Shown piece by piece: positions 25,640 through 34,560 of a stretch of DNA of 64,000 bases. The position numbers and the translations under genes were made by a program. Position 1 is the first letter of the stretch, and every line of letters starts with the position of its first letter. The notes beneath the pieces are model-generated. The model was not told the origin of the DNA. It saw only the letters and a list, made by a program, of their open reading frames with translations, and did no database searches. This DNA is from Cupriavidus pauculus (GTDB taxonomy: Bacteria; Pseudomonadota; Gammaproteobacteria; Burkholderiales; Burkholderiaceae): positions 124,001 through 188,000 of the forward strand of contig NZ_BPUO01000011.1 in assembly GCF_022179805.1 (NCBI RefSeq). Reading direction: 5' to 3'.

Positions 25640-26731
25640 TCAGACGTTGAACAGGAAGTTCATCACGTCGCCGTCGTGCACCACGTATTCCTTGCCTTCG
25701 GCGCGCATCTTGCCGGCTTCCTTGGCGCCGGTTTCGCCCTTGAACTGGATGTAGTCGTCGTAGGCGATGGTCTGGGCGCGGATGAAGCCGCGTTCGAAGT
25801 CGGTGTGGATCACGCCGGCCGCCTTGGGGGCGGTGTCGCCGACGTGGATGGTCCACGCGCGCACTTCCTTCACGCCAGCGGTGAAGTAGGTCTGCAGGCC
25901 CAGCAGCTTGAAGCCGGCGCGGATCACGCGGTCCAGGCCCGGTTCTTCCATGCCCAGGTCGGCCAGGAATTCGGCCTTGTCGGCGTCGTCCAGGTCGGCG
26001 ATCTCGGCTTCGATGGCGGCGCATACGGCCACGACCGGCGAATTGGTGGTCTTGGCGTACTCGCGCACGGTGTCCAGGTGCGGGTTGTTTTCGAAGCCGT
26101 CTTCACGCACATTGGCCACAAACATCGTGGGCTTGGCGGTGATCAGGCAGAACGGGCGCAGGGCTTCCCATTCCTCGGGAGCCAAGTCCAGCGTGCGCAC
26201 GGCCTTGGCCTGGTCCAGCACGGCTTGTGCCTTTTCCAGCACCGCCACCAGGCGTTGGGCTTCCTTGTCGCCCGCGCGGGCCGGCTTGACGTAGCGGGCC
26301 ACGGCCTTTTCGACGGTAGCCAGGTCGGCCAGCGCCAGTTCGGTGTTGATGACCTCGATGTCGGACAGCGGATCGACCTTGCCGGCCACGTGGATCACAT
26401 TGTCGTCCTCGAAGCAGCGCACCACGTGGGTGATGGCGTCGGTTTCGCGGATGTTGGCCAGGAACTGGTTGCCCAGGCCTTCACCCTTGGACGCGCCGGC
26501 CACCAGGCCCGCGATGTCGACGAATTCGACCGTCGCCGGCAGCACGCGCTCGGGCTTGACGATCTCGGCCAGCTTGCCAAGCCTCGGATCCGGCACTTCC
26601 ACCACGCCCACATTGGGTTCGATGGTGCAGAACGGATAGTTTTCGGCGGCGATGCCGGCCTTGGTCAGGGCATTGAACAGCGTGGACTTGCCGACGTTGG
26701 GCAGGCCGACGATGCCGCATTTGAGGCTCAT
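25640..26731 (-). CDS. ychF: Ribosome-associated ATPase YchF
   Basis: 363 residues, the usual length. P-loop 'GIVGLPNVGKSTLFNAL', switch region 'YPFCTIEPNVGVVEVPDPRL', and 'FVDIAGLVAGASKGEGLGNQFL' identify the Obg-like YchF/OLA1 group, which binds ATP in preference to GTP because the guanine motif is altered. A TGS domain ends the protein ('DGDVMNFLFNV'). It acts on the ribosome and in oxidative stress control. Start MSLKCGIVG directly precedes the P-loop. Confidence 0.96.
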   Translation of the reverse strand: MSLKCGIVGLPNVGKSTLFNALTKAGIAAENYPFCTIEPNVGVVEVPDPRLGKLAEIVKPERVLPATVEFVDIAGLVAGASKGEGLGNQFLANIRETDAITHVVRCFEDDNVIHVAGKVDPLSDIEVINTELALADLATVEKAVARYVKPARAGDKEAQRLVAVLEKAQAVLDQAKAVRTLDLAPEEWEALRPFCLITAKPTMFVANVREDGFENNPHLDTVREYAKTTNSPVVAVCAAIEAEIADLDDADKAEFLADLGMEEPGLDRVIRAGFKLLGLQTYFTAGVKEVRAWTIHVGDTAPKAAGVIHTDFERGFIRAQTIAYDDYIQFKGETGAKEAGKMRAEGKEYVVHDGDVMNFLFNV

Positions 26732-26858
26732 GGTGTCAGGCGGGAAATTGCGAAAGCCGTATTCTAGCGGATGGCCGGCGCCAGCCGATGCCCGGATGGG
26801 GTCTGGCCGTGCGGTGCGGCCCAATGTCGCCACCCCGATGCCGCCTTCATCACGTCGC

Positions 26859-26915
26859 TATAATCCAGCCATGTCCGGACCTGCCGCGCCGGCGCCCAGC
26901 GCCGCTGCCTATTAG
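26859..26915 (+). promoter_or_regulatory. Candidate promoter with leaderless 14-codon leader ORF
   Basis: A consensus -10 box TATAAT (26859-26864) lies 6 bp before an ATG that opens a 14-codon frame (26871-26915, MSGPAAPAPSAAAY) whose TAG stop directly touches the ATG of the hydroxylase gene. The expected transcription start falls on or next to the leader ATG, so the mRNA may be leaderless. No good -35 box or ribosome site for the hydroxylase is visible. Confidence 0.4.
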
Positions 26916-28178
26916 ATGTCGTCGAATTCTTCTTCCCGCTTCCAGATCGCCGTAGTCGGCGGTGGCATTGTCGGCAAGGCCTGCGCGCTGCTGCTGGCGC
27001 AACAGGGCATGCAGGTGGCGCTGGTGGCGCCGCGCCCCGCGGCCGACACCGCCCGCACCGGCGATGACGACTGGGACAGCCGCATCTATGCGTTCTCCGC
27101 CAGTTCCCAGGCGCTGCTGGAGCGGCTCCGTGTCTGGGAGGCGCTGGACCCCGCCCGCGTGCAGCCGGTGCGCGACATGCGCATCTACGGCGACGAAAGC
27201 GCGGGCGAAACCAATCCGTCGCCGCATGGCGACCTGCATTTCTCGGCCTACGCGGCGGCCGTGCCGCAACTGGCGTGGATCATCGAATCGGGCCATGTCG
27301 AGCGCGTGCTCGATACCGCGCTGCGCTTCCAGCATCAGGTGAAGTGGTTCGACGACACCGCCGCGCACCTCGAACGTGACCTCGACGGCGTGACGCTGAC
27401 GCTTGGCGGCGGCGAGCGCGTGCGCGCCAACTGCCTGGTCGGCGCCGACGGCGCGCGATCCTGGGTGCGCCAGCAATGCCATATCGGCACCACGCAGCGG
27501 CGCTACCGCCAACTGGGCGTGGTGGCCAACTTCCGCTGCGAACTGCCGCACCAGGAAACGGCCTGGCAGTGGTTCCTGGGTAGCCCGGAAAAGCTGATGG
27601 CCGACGAAGAATCGGCCAATGGCGAGATCCTGGCCATGCTGCCGCTGCCCGGCAACCGCGTGTCGATGGTCTGGTCGGCCGACGAGGCCCACGCGCGCGA
27701 CCTGCTGGCACTGTCGCCCGAGGCGCTGGCCGCCACCGTGGCCCAGGTGGCCAACGGCGCGGTGGGCGCACGCTTCGGCGCTTTGCAGTGCCTGACGCCG
27801 GCGCAAGGGTTTCCGCTGGTGCTGCAGCGCGCAGACCAGTTCGCCCAGCCGCACGTAGCCTTGGTAGGCGATGCCGCACATGTGGTGCATCCGCTGGCCG
27901 GACAGGGCATGAACCTGGGTCTGCGCGACGTGGTGGAACTTGGGCGCGTGATGGCCGACAAAGAAGCGTTCCGGCACGAAGGCGACCTGCGCCTGCTGCG
28001 CCGCTACGAGCGGGCGCGTGCCACCGACCTGCTGTCGCTGACGGCGGCTACCGATGGCCTGCACCGGCTGTTCTCGCTACCCGGCACGCCGGCCCGCATG
28101 GTGCGTAACCTGGGCATCCGTGCCGTGGGCAGCCAGGGGCTGCTCAAGCGATTCCTGATCGGCCGCGCGCTGGGGTAG
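26916..28178 (+). CDS. UbiH/UbiF/VisC-family FAD monooxygenase
   Basis: 420 residues. N-terminal FAD motif 'IAVVGGGIVGKACALLLAQQG', the DG motif 'CLVGADGARSWVRQ' and the GD motif 'VALVGDAAHVVHPLAGQGMNLGLRD' define the aromatic-ring hydroxylases of ubiquinone synthesis. Which ring position it acts on (UbiH, UbiF or UbiI type) cannot be fixed by sequence reading. The ATG follows a short leader frame with no spacing, suggesting coupled or re-initiated translation. Upstream of dsbC on the same strand. Confidence 0.88.
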   Translation: MSSNSSSRFQIAVVGGGIVGKACALLLAQQGMQVALVAPRPAADTARTGDDDWDSRIYAFSASSQALLERLRVWEALDPARVQPVRDMRIYGDESAGETNPSPHGDLHFSAYAAAVPQLAWIIESGHVERVLDTALRFQHQVKWFDDTAAHLERDLDGVTLTLGGGERVRANCLVGADGARSWVRQQCHIGTTQRRYRQLGVVANFRCELPHQETAWQWFLGSPEKLMADEESANGEILAMLPLPGNRVSMVWSADEAHARDLLALSPEALAATVAQVANGAVGARFGALQCLTPAQGFPLVLQRADQFAQPHVALVGDAAHVVHPLAGQGMNLGLRDVVELGRVMADKEAFRHEGDLRLLRRYERARATDLLSLTAATDGLHRLFSLPGTPARMVRNLGIRAVGSQGLLKRFLIGRALG

Positions 28179-28262
28179 CCGCTCCGCCAATCCGCCGATC
28201 GACGATTTACCGATGACATGCATGCCGGCACACTGACCGGCAATTCGACACCTGGAGTCAAT

Positions 28263-29021
28263 ATGTTGCAACAGATCCGCCGCCGCACCTCACGCGTCGC
28301 CGCCATCGTCGCCGTGGCCGGCGGCCTGGCCGCCGCGGGCTATGCCCTTCACGCGCTGGCCGCGGACGAACCGGGCACGGACAAGATCAAGGCGTCGATC
28401 CAGAAAATGCTGGGTGGCCGTGCCGAGGTGAAGAGCGTGAACAAGTCGCCGCTGCCGGGCCTGTACGAGGTAAACGTCGGCGGGCAACTGGTCTACACCG
28501 ATTCCACCGGCCGCTACATCCTCAGCGGCGAACTGATCGATACCAAGACCAACACCAACCTGACCGAAGAGCGGCTGGCCGAGATCAACAAGATCAAGTG
28601 GTCGGACCTGCCGCTGACGCGCGCGATCAAGTGGACCAAGGGCGACGGCAGCCGCTCGGTGGCCGTGTTCTCGGACCCGAACTGCGGATACTGCAAGAAG
28701 ATCGAGCAGACCTTCCAGCAGATGGACAACATCACCGTCTATACCTTCCTGTACCCGGTGCTGTCGCCCGATTCGTCGGTCAAGGCCAAGCAGGTCTGGT
28801 GTTCGGCGGACCGTACCAAGGCGTGGCGCGACTGGATGCTGAACCACGTGGCGCTGGCGGGCAACGGTAGCTGCAAGACGCCCGTCGACGACAACCTGGC
28901 GCTGGGCCAGAGCCTGAACATCACGGGCACGCCGGCCGTCTTCTTTACCGACGGCACCCGCATCCCTGGCGCGGCCGATGCCGCCACGCTGGAGCGCAAG
29001 CTGGCCAGCCTCAAGAAATAA
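28263..29021 (+). CDS. dsbC: Thiol:disulfide isomerase DsbC
   Basis: 252 residues. A signal peptide ends near 'LHALAADEP', then the dimerisation domain (about 30-95) with 'GRAEVKSVNKSPLPGLYEV', and a thioredoxin fold whose active site is 'FSDPNCGYCKK' (CGYC). The cis-proline loop is 'ITGTPAVFFTDG'. It reshuffles wrong disulfides in the periplasm. A second cysteine pair (WCSAD and GSCKT) matches the structural disulfide of DsbC. Ribosome site CTGGAG before the ATG. Followed by a terminator. Confidence 0.93.
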   Translation: MLQQIRRRTSRVAAIVAVAGGLAAAGYALHALAADEPGTDKIKASIQKMLGGRAEVKSVNKSPLPGLYEVNVGGQLVYTDSTGRYILSGELIDTKTNTNLTEERLAEINKIKWSDLPLTRAIKWTKGDGSRSVAVFSDPNCGYCKKIEQTFQQMDNITVYTFLYPVLSPDSSVKAKQVWCSADRTKAWRDWMLNHVALAGNGSCKTPVDDNLALGQSLNITGTPAVFFTDGTRIPGAADAATLERKLASLKK

Positions 29022-29052
29022 GCACGACGCCGGATCGCCCCGGCTGTCAGGA

Positions 29053-29078
29053 ACGGCCGGCACTGTCCGGCCGTTTTT
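29053..29078 (+). terminator. Rho-independent terminator
   Basis: ACGGCCGG-CACTGT-CCGGCCGT stem followed by a run of five T, 31 bp after the dsbC stop. It separates dsbC from the reductase gene. Confidence 0.85.
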
Positions 29079-29130
29079 CATTTCCGGACGCCCCTCCGGC
29101 TTCCATCACAACAATCGGGAGACACCCATC

Positions 29131-30132
29131 ATGACTTTCCAGGCATTGCTGCTGACCCAGGCCGACGGCAAGACCCAGGCCGAGATCGCCAAACTGGACG
29201 AGAGCCAGTTGCCCGAGGACGGCGACGTGCTGGTGGCGGTCGACTATTCGACCGTCAACTTCAAGGATGGACTGGCGATCACGGGCCGCTCGCCCGTGGT
29301 GCGCAAATGGCCGATGGTGGCTGGTATCGACGGCGCGGGCACGGTGCTCGATTCCAGTGACCCGCGCTGGAAGACCGGCGACCGCGTGGTGCTGAACGGC
29401 TACGGCGTGGGCGAGACGCACTGGGGCTGCCTGGCGCAGCGCGCCAGGCTCAAGGGCGACTGGCTCGTGAAGCTGCCGGATGCGTTCACCACGCGCCAGG
29501 CCATGGCCATCGGCACGGCGGGCTATACGGCCATGCTGTCGGTGCTGGCGCTGGAGCGCGGTGGCGTCAACGGCCCGGTGCGGCCCGGCGATGGCGAGGT
29601 GCTGGTGACGGGCGCCTCGGGCGGCGTGGGGTCGGTGGCCATCTCGATCCTGGCCAAGCTCGGGTATCGCGTCACGGCCTCCACGGGCAAGACGGCGGAA
29701 GCCGACTTCCTGCGCGCGCTGGGTGCGGCCGACGTCATCGACCGGGCCGAACTGAGCGCGCCGGGCAAGCCGTTGCAGAAGGAGCGCTGGGCGGCGGTGA
29801 TCGACTCGGTGGGCTCGCACACGCTGGTCAATGCCTGCGCGCAGGTGCGCTACGGCGGTGTGGTCACCGCGTGCGGGCTGGCGCAGGGTATGGACTTTCC
29901 CGCGTCGGTGGCGCCGTTCATCCTGCGCGGCGTGACGCTGGCCGGCATCGACAGCGTGATGGCCGCCATGCCATTGCGCGAGATGGCCTGGAAGCGTCTG
30001 GCGCAGGACCTGGCGCCCGACCGTCTGCAGGCCATCACGCACGAGATCCGGCTGGCCGAGGCCGTGGAGGCGGGCCGCAAGATCGTGGAAGGCGGCATGC
30101 GAGGCCGTGTGGTCGTGGATGTGAACGGCTGA
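29131..30132 (+). CDS. acuI: AcuI/YhdH-type acrylyl-CoA reductase (quinone oxidoreductase family)
   Basis: 333 residues of the zinc-free medium-chain reductase group. 'VDYSTVNFKDGLAITGRSPVVRKWPMVAGIDGAG' and 'LNGYGVGETHWGCLAQRARLKGDWLVKLP' are typical of YhdH/AcuI; 'VTGASGGVGSVAISILAKLGY' binds NADPH. AcuI reduces toxic acryloyl-CoA to propionyl-CoA. Family is clear; whether acryloyl-CoA is the true substrate here is inferred. GGGAGA lies before the ATG. Confidence 0.88.
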   Translation: MTFQALLLTQADGKTQAEIAKLDESQLPEDGDVLVAVDYSTVNFKDGLAITGRSPVVRKWPMVAGIDGAGTVLDSSDPRWKTGDRVVLNGYGVGETHWGCLAQRARLKGDWLVKLPDAFTTRQAMAIGTAGYTAMLSVLALERGGVNGPVRPGDGEVLVTGASGGVGSVAISILAKLGYRVTASTGKTAEADFLRALGAADVIDRAELSAPGKPLQKERWAAVIDSVGSHTLVNACAQVRYGGVVTACGLAQGMDFPASVAPFILRGVTLAGIDSVMAAMPLREMAWKRLAQDLAPDRLQAITHEIRLAEAVEAGRKIVEGGMRGRVVVDVNG

Positions 30133-30195
30133 CGGCAACATCCCCGGGGAATCCGCGCCCCGGGCGCTCCGGGGCGTGACGCTACAATCGTGACC

Positions 30196-32010
30196 ATGAC
30201 GCCGATCCGCTACGCCATCGCCCCGCTTCAACCTGAAGCCCACCTGTTCGCCGTCACCGTGACGGTGGATGTTCCCGACCCGGCCGGCCAGGTCTTCACG
30301 CTGCCCGCGTGGATTCCGGGCAGCTACATGATCAGAGACTTCGCACGCAATATCGTCCGCATCCGTGCCGATGCCGGCCGCGTGCGCGTGCCGCTGACCA
30401 AGCTCGACAAGCAGACCTGGCAGGCCGCGCCGTTGCCGCTGGACGCCGGTCCGCTGACGCTGAGCTACGAGGTGTACGCGTGGGACCTGTCGGTGCGCAG
30501 CGCCCACCTGGACAACACCCACGGCTTCTTCAACGGCAGTTCGGTGTTCCTGCGCGTGGTGGGCCAGGACGCGCAGCCGTGCACGGTGGAGATCCATCCG
30601 CCCGCCGGCGAAGCGTATGCCGAATGGCGCGTGGCCACGGCCCTGCCGGAAGCACGCGGCCCCGGCGGCGCGCGCCGCCACGGCTTTGGCCGCTACCAGG
30701 CAGCCGACTACGACGAATTGATCGACCATCCGGTGGAGATGGGGACGTTCACGTTGGGCACGTTCCGCGCCTGCGGGGTGTCGCACGACGTGGTGTTCAC
30801 GGGCCGCGTGCCGCAACTGGACATGCAGCGGGTGTGCCGCGACCTGAAGCAGATCTGCGAGGCGCAGATCCGGCTGTTCGAGCCGCGCTCCGAGCGGGCG
30901 CCGTTCCTGGACAGCAACCGCCGCTACGTCTTCATGACGATGGTCACCACCGACGGCTATGGTGGCCTGGAACACCGCGCCAGCACGGCGCTGATGTGCG
31001 CACGCAGCGACCTGCCGGTGCGCGGCAACAGCGAGACCAGCGAAGGCTATCGCACGTTCCTGGGCCTGTGCAGCCATGAGTATTTCCACACCTGGAACGT
31101 CAAGCGCATCAAGCCGGCGGCATTCGTGCCGTACCAGCTTGCGCAGGAAACCTACACGCCGCTGCTGTGGCTGTTCGAAGGTTTCACGAGCTACTACGAC
31201 GACCTGATCCTGGTGCGCACGGGCCTGGTCAGCGAGCAGCAGTACGTGGACATGCTGGCCAAGACATGGAACGGCGTGCTGCGCGGCACCGGCCGCACCA
31301 AGCAGAGCGTGGCCGAGAGCGCGTTCGATGCCTGGACCAAGTACTACCGGCAGGACGAGAACGCGCCGAATGCCATCGTCAGCTACTACACCAAGGGGTC
31401 GCTGGTGGCGCTGGCGCTGGACCTGACGATCCGCGAGAAGACGCGCGGACGCCGTTCGCTGGACGACATCATGCGCGCGCTGTGGCAGCGCTATGGCCGC
31501 GACTTCTACGCGCCGGGCGCCATCCAGCGCGGCGTGACCGAGGCCGATATCTACGCGCTGTTCGACGAGGTGACCGGCCTGCGGCTGGGCAAGCTGCTGC
31601 ACGCGCTGACCGAGGGCACGGGCGAGATCGGCCTGCCGGCGCTGTTCCACGACGTCGGCATCCGCGCCGAACCGCAGAAGCCGAACGGCACTGCCGCGCT
31701 GGGCATCAAAACGCGCAGCGAGGATGGTTGGGTACGCGTGACCCAGGTGCTCGACGGGGGCGCCGGCCAGTTGGCTGGCCTGTCGGCGGGTGACCTGGTG
31801 GCGGCCGTGGATGGCCTGCGCGTGGCGCCGGGTCAACTGGACAAGCTGCTATCGCGCTACCGGCCTGGCGACGCCGTCACGCTGCACGTGTTCCGGCGCG
31901 ACGAGCTGCAGGTGCTGCCCGTGACGCTGGCGCGCGAACCGGTCGCGCAATTCAAGGTCAAGATCGAAGCGGGCAAGCATGCGGGGCGTGCGCGCTGGCT
32001 GGGCCAGTAA
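30196..32010 (+). CDS. M61 family aminopeptidase with PDZ domain
   Basis: 604 residues. An N-terminal beta domain ('FTLPAWIPGSYMIRDFARNI') leads to the gluzincin site HEYFH at 294-298 followed by 'TWNVKRIKP', and the third zinc ligand in 'LLWLFEGFTSYYDD'. A PDZ domain occupies about 500-590 ('AALGIKTRSEDGWVRVTQVLDGGAGQLAGLSAGDLV'). These are glycyl-type aminopeptidases. No signal peptide is seen, so it is probably cytoplasmic. TACAAT ends 7 bp before the ATG, so the mRNA may be leaderless; a GTG two codons earlier is an alternative start. Confidence 0.9.
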   Translation: MTPIRYAIAPLQPEAHLFAVTVTVDVPDPAGQVFTLPAWIPGSYMIRDFARNIVRIRADAGRVRVPLTKLDKQTWQAAPLPLDAGPLTLSYEVYAWDLSVRSAHLDNTHGFFNGSSVFLRVVGQDAQPCTVEIHPPAGEAYAEWRVATALPEARGPGGARRHGFGRYQAADYDELIDHPVEMGTFTLGTFRACGVSHDVVFTGRVPQLDMQRVCRDLKQICEAQIRLFEPRSERAPFLDSNRRYVFMTMVTTDGYGGLEHRASTALMCARSDLPVRGNSETSEGYRTFLGLCSHEYFHTWNVKRIKPAAFVPYQLAQETYTPLLWLFEGFTSYYDDLILVRTGLVSEQQYVDMLAKTWNGVLRGTGRTKQSVAESAFDAWTKYYRQDENAPNAIVSYYTKGSLVALALDLTIREKTRGRRSLDDIMRALWQRYGRDFYAPGAIQRGVTEADIYALFDEVTGLRLGKLLHALTEGTGEIGLPALFHDVGIRAEPQKPNGTAALGIKTRSEDGWVRVTQVLDGGAGQLAGLSAGDLVAAVDGLRVAPGQLDKLLSRYRPGDAVTLHVFRRDELQVLPVTLAREPVAQFKVKIEAGKHAGRARWLGQ

Positions 32011-32098
32011 GTCGCCCGTCACGGTGCCGTTGCCCTTGGTGGTGACGGCGCCCGCCCCCATCCGTCCGGCTCCGGCCGGCACCTAACCTCCGCCCCCC

Positions 32099-34459
32099 AT
32101 GGAATACGCGCACGATCCCCGCACGTTCCTGTTCTCGCATTACATCTACCGTGGCATCCGCTCGGCCACGGGTGTCATCGGCCTGACGCTGCTCGCCATG
32201 CAGTTCATGGACCTGCCCAGCGCCATGGTGGTGTCCGTGGGTGCGCTGTGCACCAGCCTGATGGACTTGCCGAGCCCGCTGCCGCACAAGTTCAACGAGA
32301 TGCTGGCCAGCGTGCTGCTGTGCACGGCCGTGACGGCCATCGTCGCCATGGCCACGCCGTTCCCGAAGGTGCAGCCGTTCGTGCTGGTGCTGGTGACGTT
32401 CCTGGCCGGCATGATGACGGTCTATGGCAACAAGACCATGCCGCTGCAGTTCTCGATGCTGTTCGTCATGACGCTGACGATCAACGAGGAATTCGTGGTC
32501 AGCCGCGCGCTGTCGCATTCGGCGCTGTTCGGAGCCGGAGCCTTCGGTTACCTGGTCTACGCCATGACGGTGAGCTGGATCATGGAGCGCCGCACCCGGC
32601 AGCAGATCCTGGGCGAATCGCTGTACGAGATGGCGGGCTACCTGGAGATCAAGGGCGCCTTCTACGACGCGGGCACCGACTACGACGAGCAGTTCAACCG
32701 GCTGGTGCGCCAGCAGATCGTGGTGGCAGAACGGCAGCAGGCCGCGCGCGACATGGTGCTGCGCGGTAACAAGACGCCCCACGACGGGCTGCTGGTGCAG
32801 GTGCACCTGCGCATGCTCGACCTCTACGAATACCTGCTGTCGACCAATACCGACTACGCGCTGCTGCGCCAGACGTTTGGCGGCACGCCGGTGCTGGACG
32901 GGCTGCGCCGGCTGGTGCTGGGACTGGGCACCGACCTGGAGGAGATTGCCTACGATGTGACGCGCGGCAAGCCGTCGTACAGTGCGTTCGACTATCGGCC
33001 CGACCTGCGCAAGGTGGAGGAAGAGATCGACCAGCTCCGGCATCACCACGTGTCGCCGTCGGCGATGAACGCGCTGCGCGACACGCTGGAGATGATCCGC
33101 GGCGCCATCATGCTGCTGGGCCAGCTGCACGAGGCGTCGCGTACGCCGGTCGAGCCGGCCAAGGTGATGCCGGGGTCGGACATGACGCCGTTCCTGACGC
33201 GCCAGAAGTACGAGTTCGGCGTGGTGCGCGACAACCTGCACTGGCGCTCGCCGGCGTTCCGCTTTGCCCTGCGGATCACGATGGCTGTGGCGGTGGGGCT
33301 GTGGCTCGGCGACCGCCTGCCGTATGCGTCGCACAGCTACTGGATCCTGCTGACCATCGTCGTGATCCTGAAGCCGAATTTCAGCCTGACCAAGCAGCGC
33401 TACAACGACCGTCTGATCGGCACGCTGATCGGCTGCATCGTCAGCGTCGGCATCCTGCGCTGGGTGCACGAGCCGCTGGCGCTGATCGGCATCCTGTACC
33501 TGGCACTGGTGGCCAGCGCCGCATTCGTGACGATCAAGTACCGCTACACGGCGATTGCCGCGTGTATCCAGGTGCTGATCCAGATTAACCTGCTGATGCC
33601 GGGCAGCCAGACCGTGGTGGGCGAACGGCTGGTGGATACGGTAATCGGCGGCGTGATTGCGTCGATCTTCAGCTTCGTGCTGCCAAGCTGGGAGTACCGG
33701 GCCATCCCGAAGCTGGTGGAAAACGTGCTGCAGGCCAACCGCCGCTATATCGCCGCCACGCGCGACCTGCTGACGCGCAAGGCGTCGGACGACTTTGCGT
33801 ATCGCGTGCAGCGCAAGCAGTTCATGGACAACCTGTCGACGCTGATCGGATCGTTCCAGCGCATGCTCGACGAGCCGCGCAGCCGGCACCGCGCCGTGGA
33901 CAACCTGAGCCGCTTCATCGTCCAGAACTACCTGGTGGCCGCCCACATCGCGGCGGCACGCATCCAGGTGCGGCAGCACTACGGCGAACTCGATATCCCG
34001 GCGGCGGAAGCCGCGATCGACACTGCCACCGATGCCGCCCTGAAATCGCTGACGCTGGCCAGCCAGCGGCTGGCGGGCGAGGAACGCCACGGGCCACGCG
34101 GCGCGGGGTTTATTCGCACGCCGGCCGAGGCTGCCGTGGCAGGGGTGGGGCTTGTGCATGAACCGGCGGCGCCTGTTTCGGAAGACGATGCCAGCGAGCG
34201 GCGCGCACGGATTGCGGATTCAGCCGACCGCCGCAAGGCCGATGTGCTGGCGCAGGCCGCGGCGGCGGGCGAAATTGGTGCCAACGAGCCGCTGCAGAAG
34301 ACGCAGGATCAACATGCGGGGACTACGGCCAGCGCATCGGGCCGGGCGGCCAACGCGTTGCTGGAGCGCCGCATGCGGGCGTTGCGCGAGGACGCAGCGA
34401 AGATCGCGCTGCGGACGGGGGCGATTGGCAGGGCGATCAGGGTGCCGGTGAAGAGTTGA
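32099..34459 (+). CDS. FUSC-family inner membrane protein (YccS/AaeB-like)
   Basis: 786 residues. Two membrane blocks, roughly 20-160 ('GVIGLTLLAMQFMDLPSAMVV') and 385-525 ('FALRITMAVAVGLWLGDRLPYASHSYWILLTIVVILKPNFSLT'), each followed by a long soluble helical region. 'HSYWILLTIVVILKPNFSLTKQRYNDRLIGTLIG' is typical of the fusaric acid resistance/YccS group. The last 130 residues are Ala-rich and low complexity, probably disordered. Likely an efflux-type transporter; substrate unknown. No ribosome site stands out before the ATG. Confidence 0.87.
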   Translation: MEYAHDPRTFLFSHYIYRGIRSATGVIGLTLLAMQFMDLPSAMVVSVGALCTSLMDLPSPLPHKFNEMLASVLLCTAVTAIVAMATPFPKVQPFVLVLVTFLAGMMTVYGNKTMPLQFSMLFVMTLTINEEFVVSRALSHSALFGAGAFGYLVYAMTVSWIMERRTRQQILGESLYEMAGYLEIKGAFYDAGTDYDEQFNRLVRQQIVVAERQQAARDMVLRGNKTPHDGLLVQVHLRMLDLYEYLLSTNTDYALLRQTFGGTPVLDGLRRLVLGLGTDLEEIAYDVTRGKPSYSAFDYRPDLRKVEEEIDQLRHHHVSPSAMNALRDTLEMIRGAIMLLGQLHEASRTPVEPAKVMPGSDMTPFLTRQKYEFGVVRDNLHWRSPAFRFALRITMAVAVGLWLGDRLPYASHSYWILLTIVVILKPNFSLTKQRYNDRLIGTLIGCIVSVGILRWVHEPLALIGILYLALVASAAFVTIKYRYTAIAACIQVLIQINLLMPGSQTVVGERLVDTVIGGVIASIFSFVLPSWEYRAIPKLVENVLQANRRYIAATRDLLTRKASDDFAYRVQRKQFMDNLSTLIGSFQRMLDEPRSRHRAVDNLSRFIVQNYLVAAHIAAARIQVRQHYGELDIPAAEAAIDTATDAALKSLTLASQRLAGEERHGPRGAGFIRTPAEAAVAGVGLVHEPAAPVSEDDASERRARIADSADRRKADVLAQAAAAGEIGANEPLQKTQDQHAGTTASASGRAANALLERRMRALREDAAKIALRTGAIGRAIRVPVKS

Positions 34460-34483
34460 GGCTGATCTATTGCCACTGGTTTT

Positions 34484-34551
34484 GCTCCCCTCTCCCGGAA
34501 GTCGGGACAGCCGATTCGGCTCCCCTCTCCCGCATGGCGGGAGAGGGGAGC
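34484..34551. repeat. REP-like palindrome, copy 3, plus a degenerate copy
   Basis: A full, perfect 15-bp stem GCTCCCCTCTCCCGC / GCGGGAGAGGGGAGC (34519-34533, 34537-34551) with an ATG loop, preceded by a decayed half copy (GCTCCCCTCTCCCGG at 34484). No GGGGGTGAGGGC tail. It sits between convergent genes and may serve as their common terminator. Confidence 0.85.
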
Positions 34552-34560
34552 AAAACCGCA

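Noticed and set aside
29047..31836. 929-codon minus-strand frame
   Set aside because: Fully antisense to the acuI and M61 peptidase genes, with His/Arg/Gln-rich composition typical of shadow frames in high-GC DNA.
31958..34159. 733-codon minus-strand frame
   Set aside because: Antisense to the FUSC gene; composition (His, Gln, Arg) and lack of motifs mark it as a shadow.
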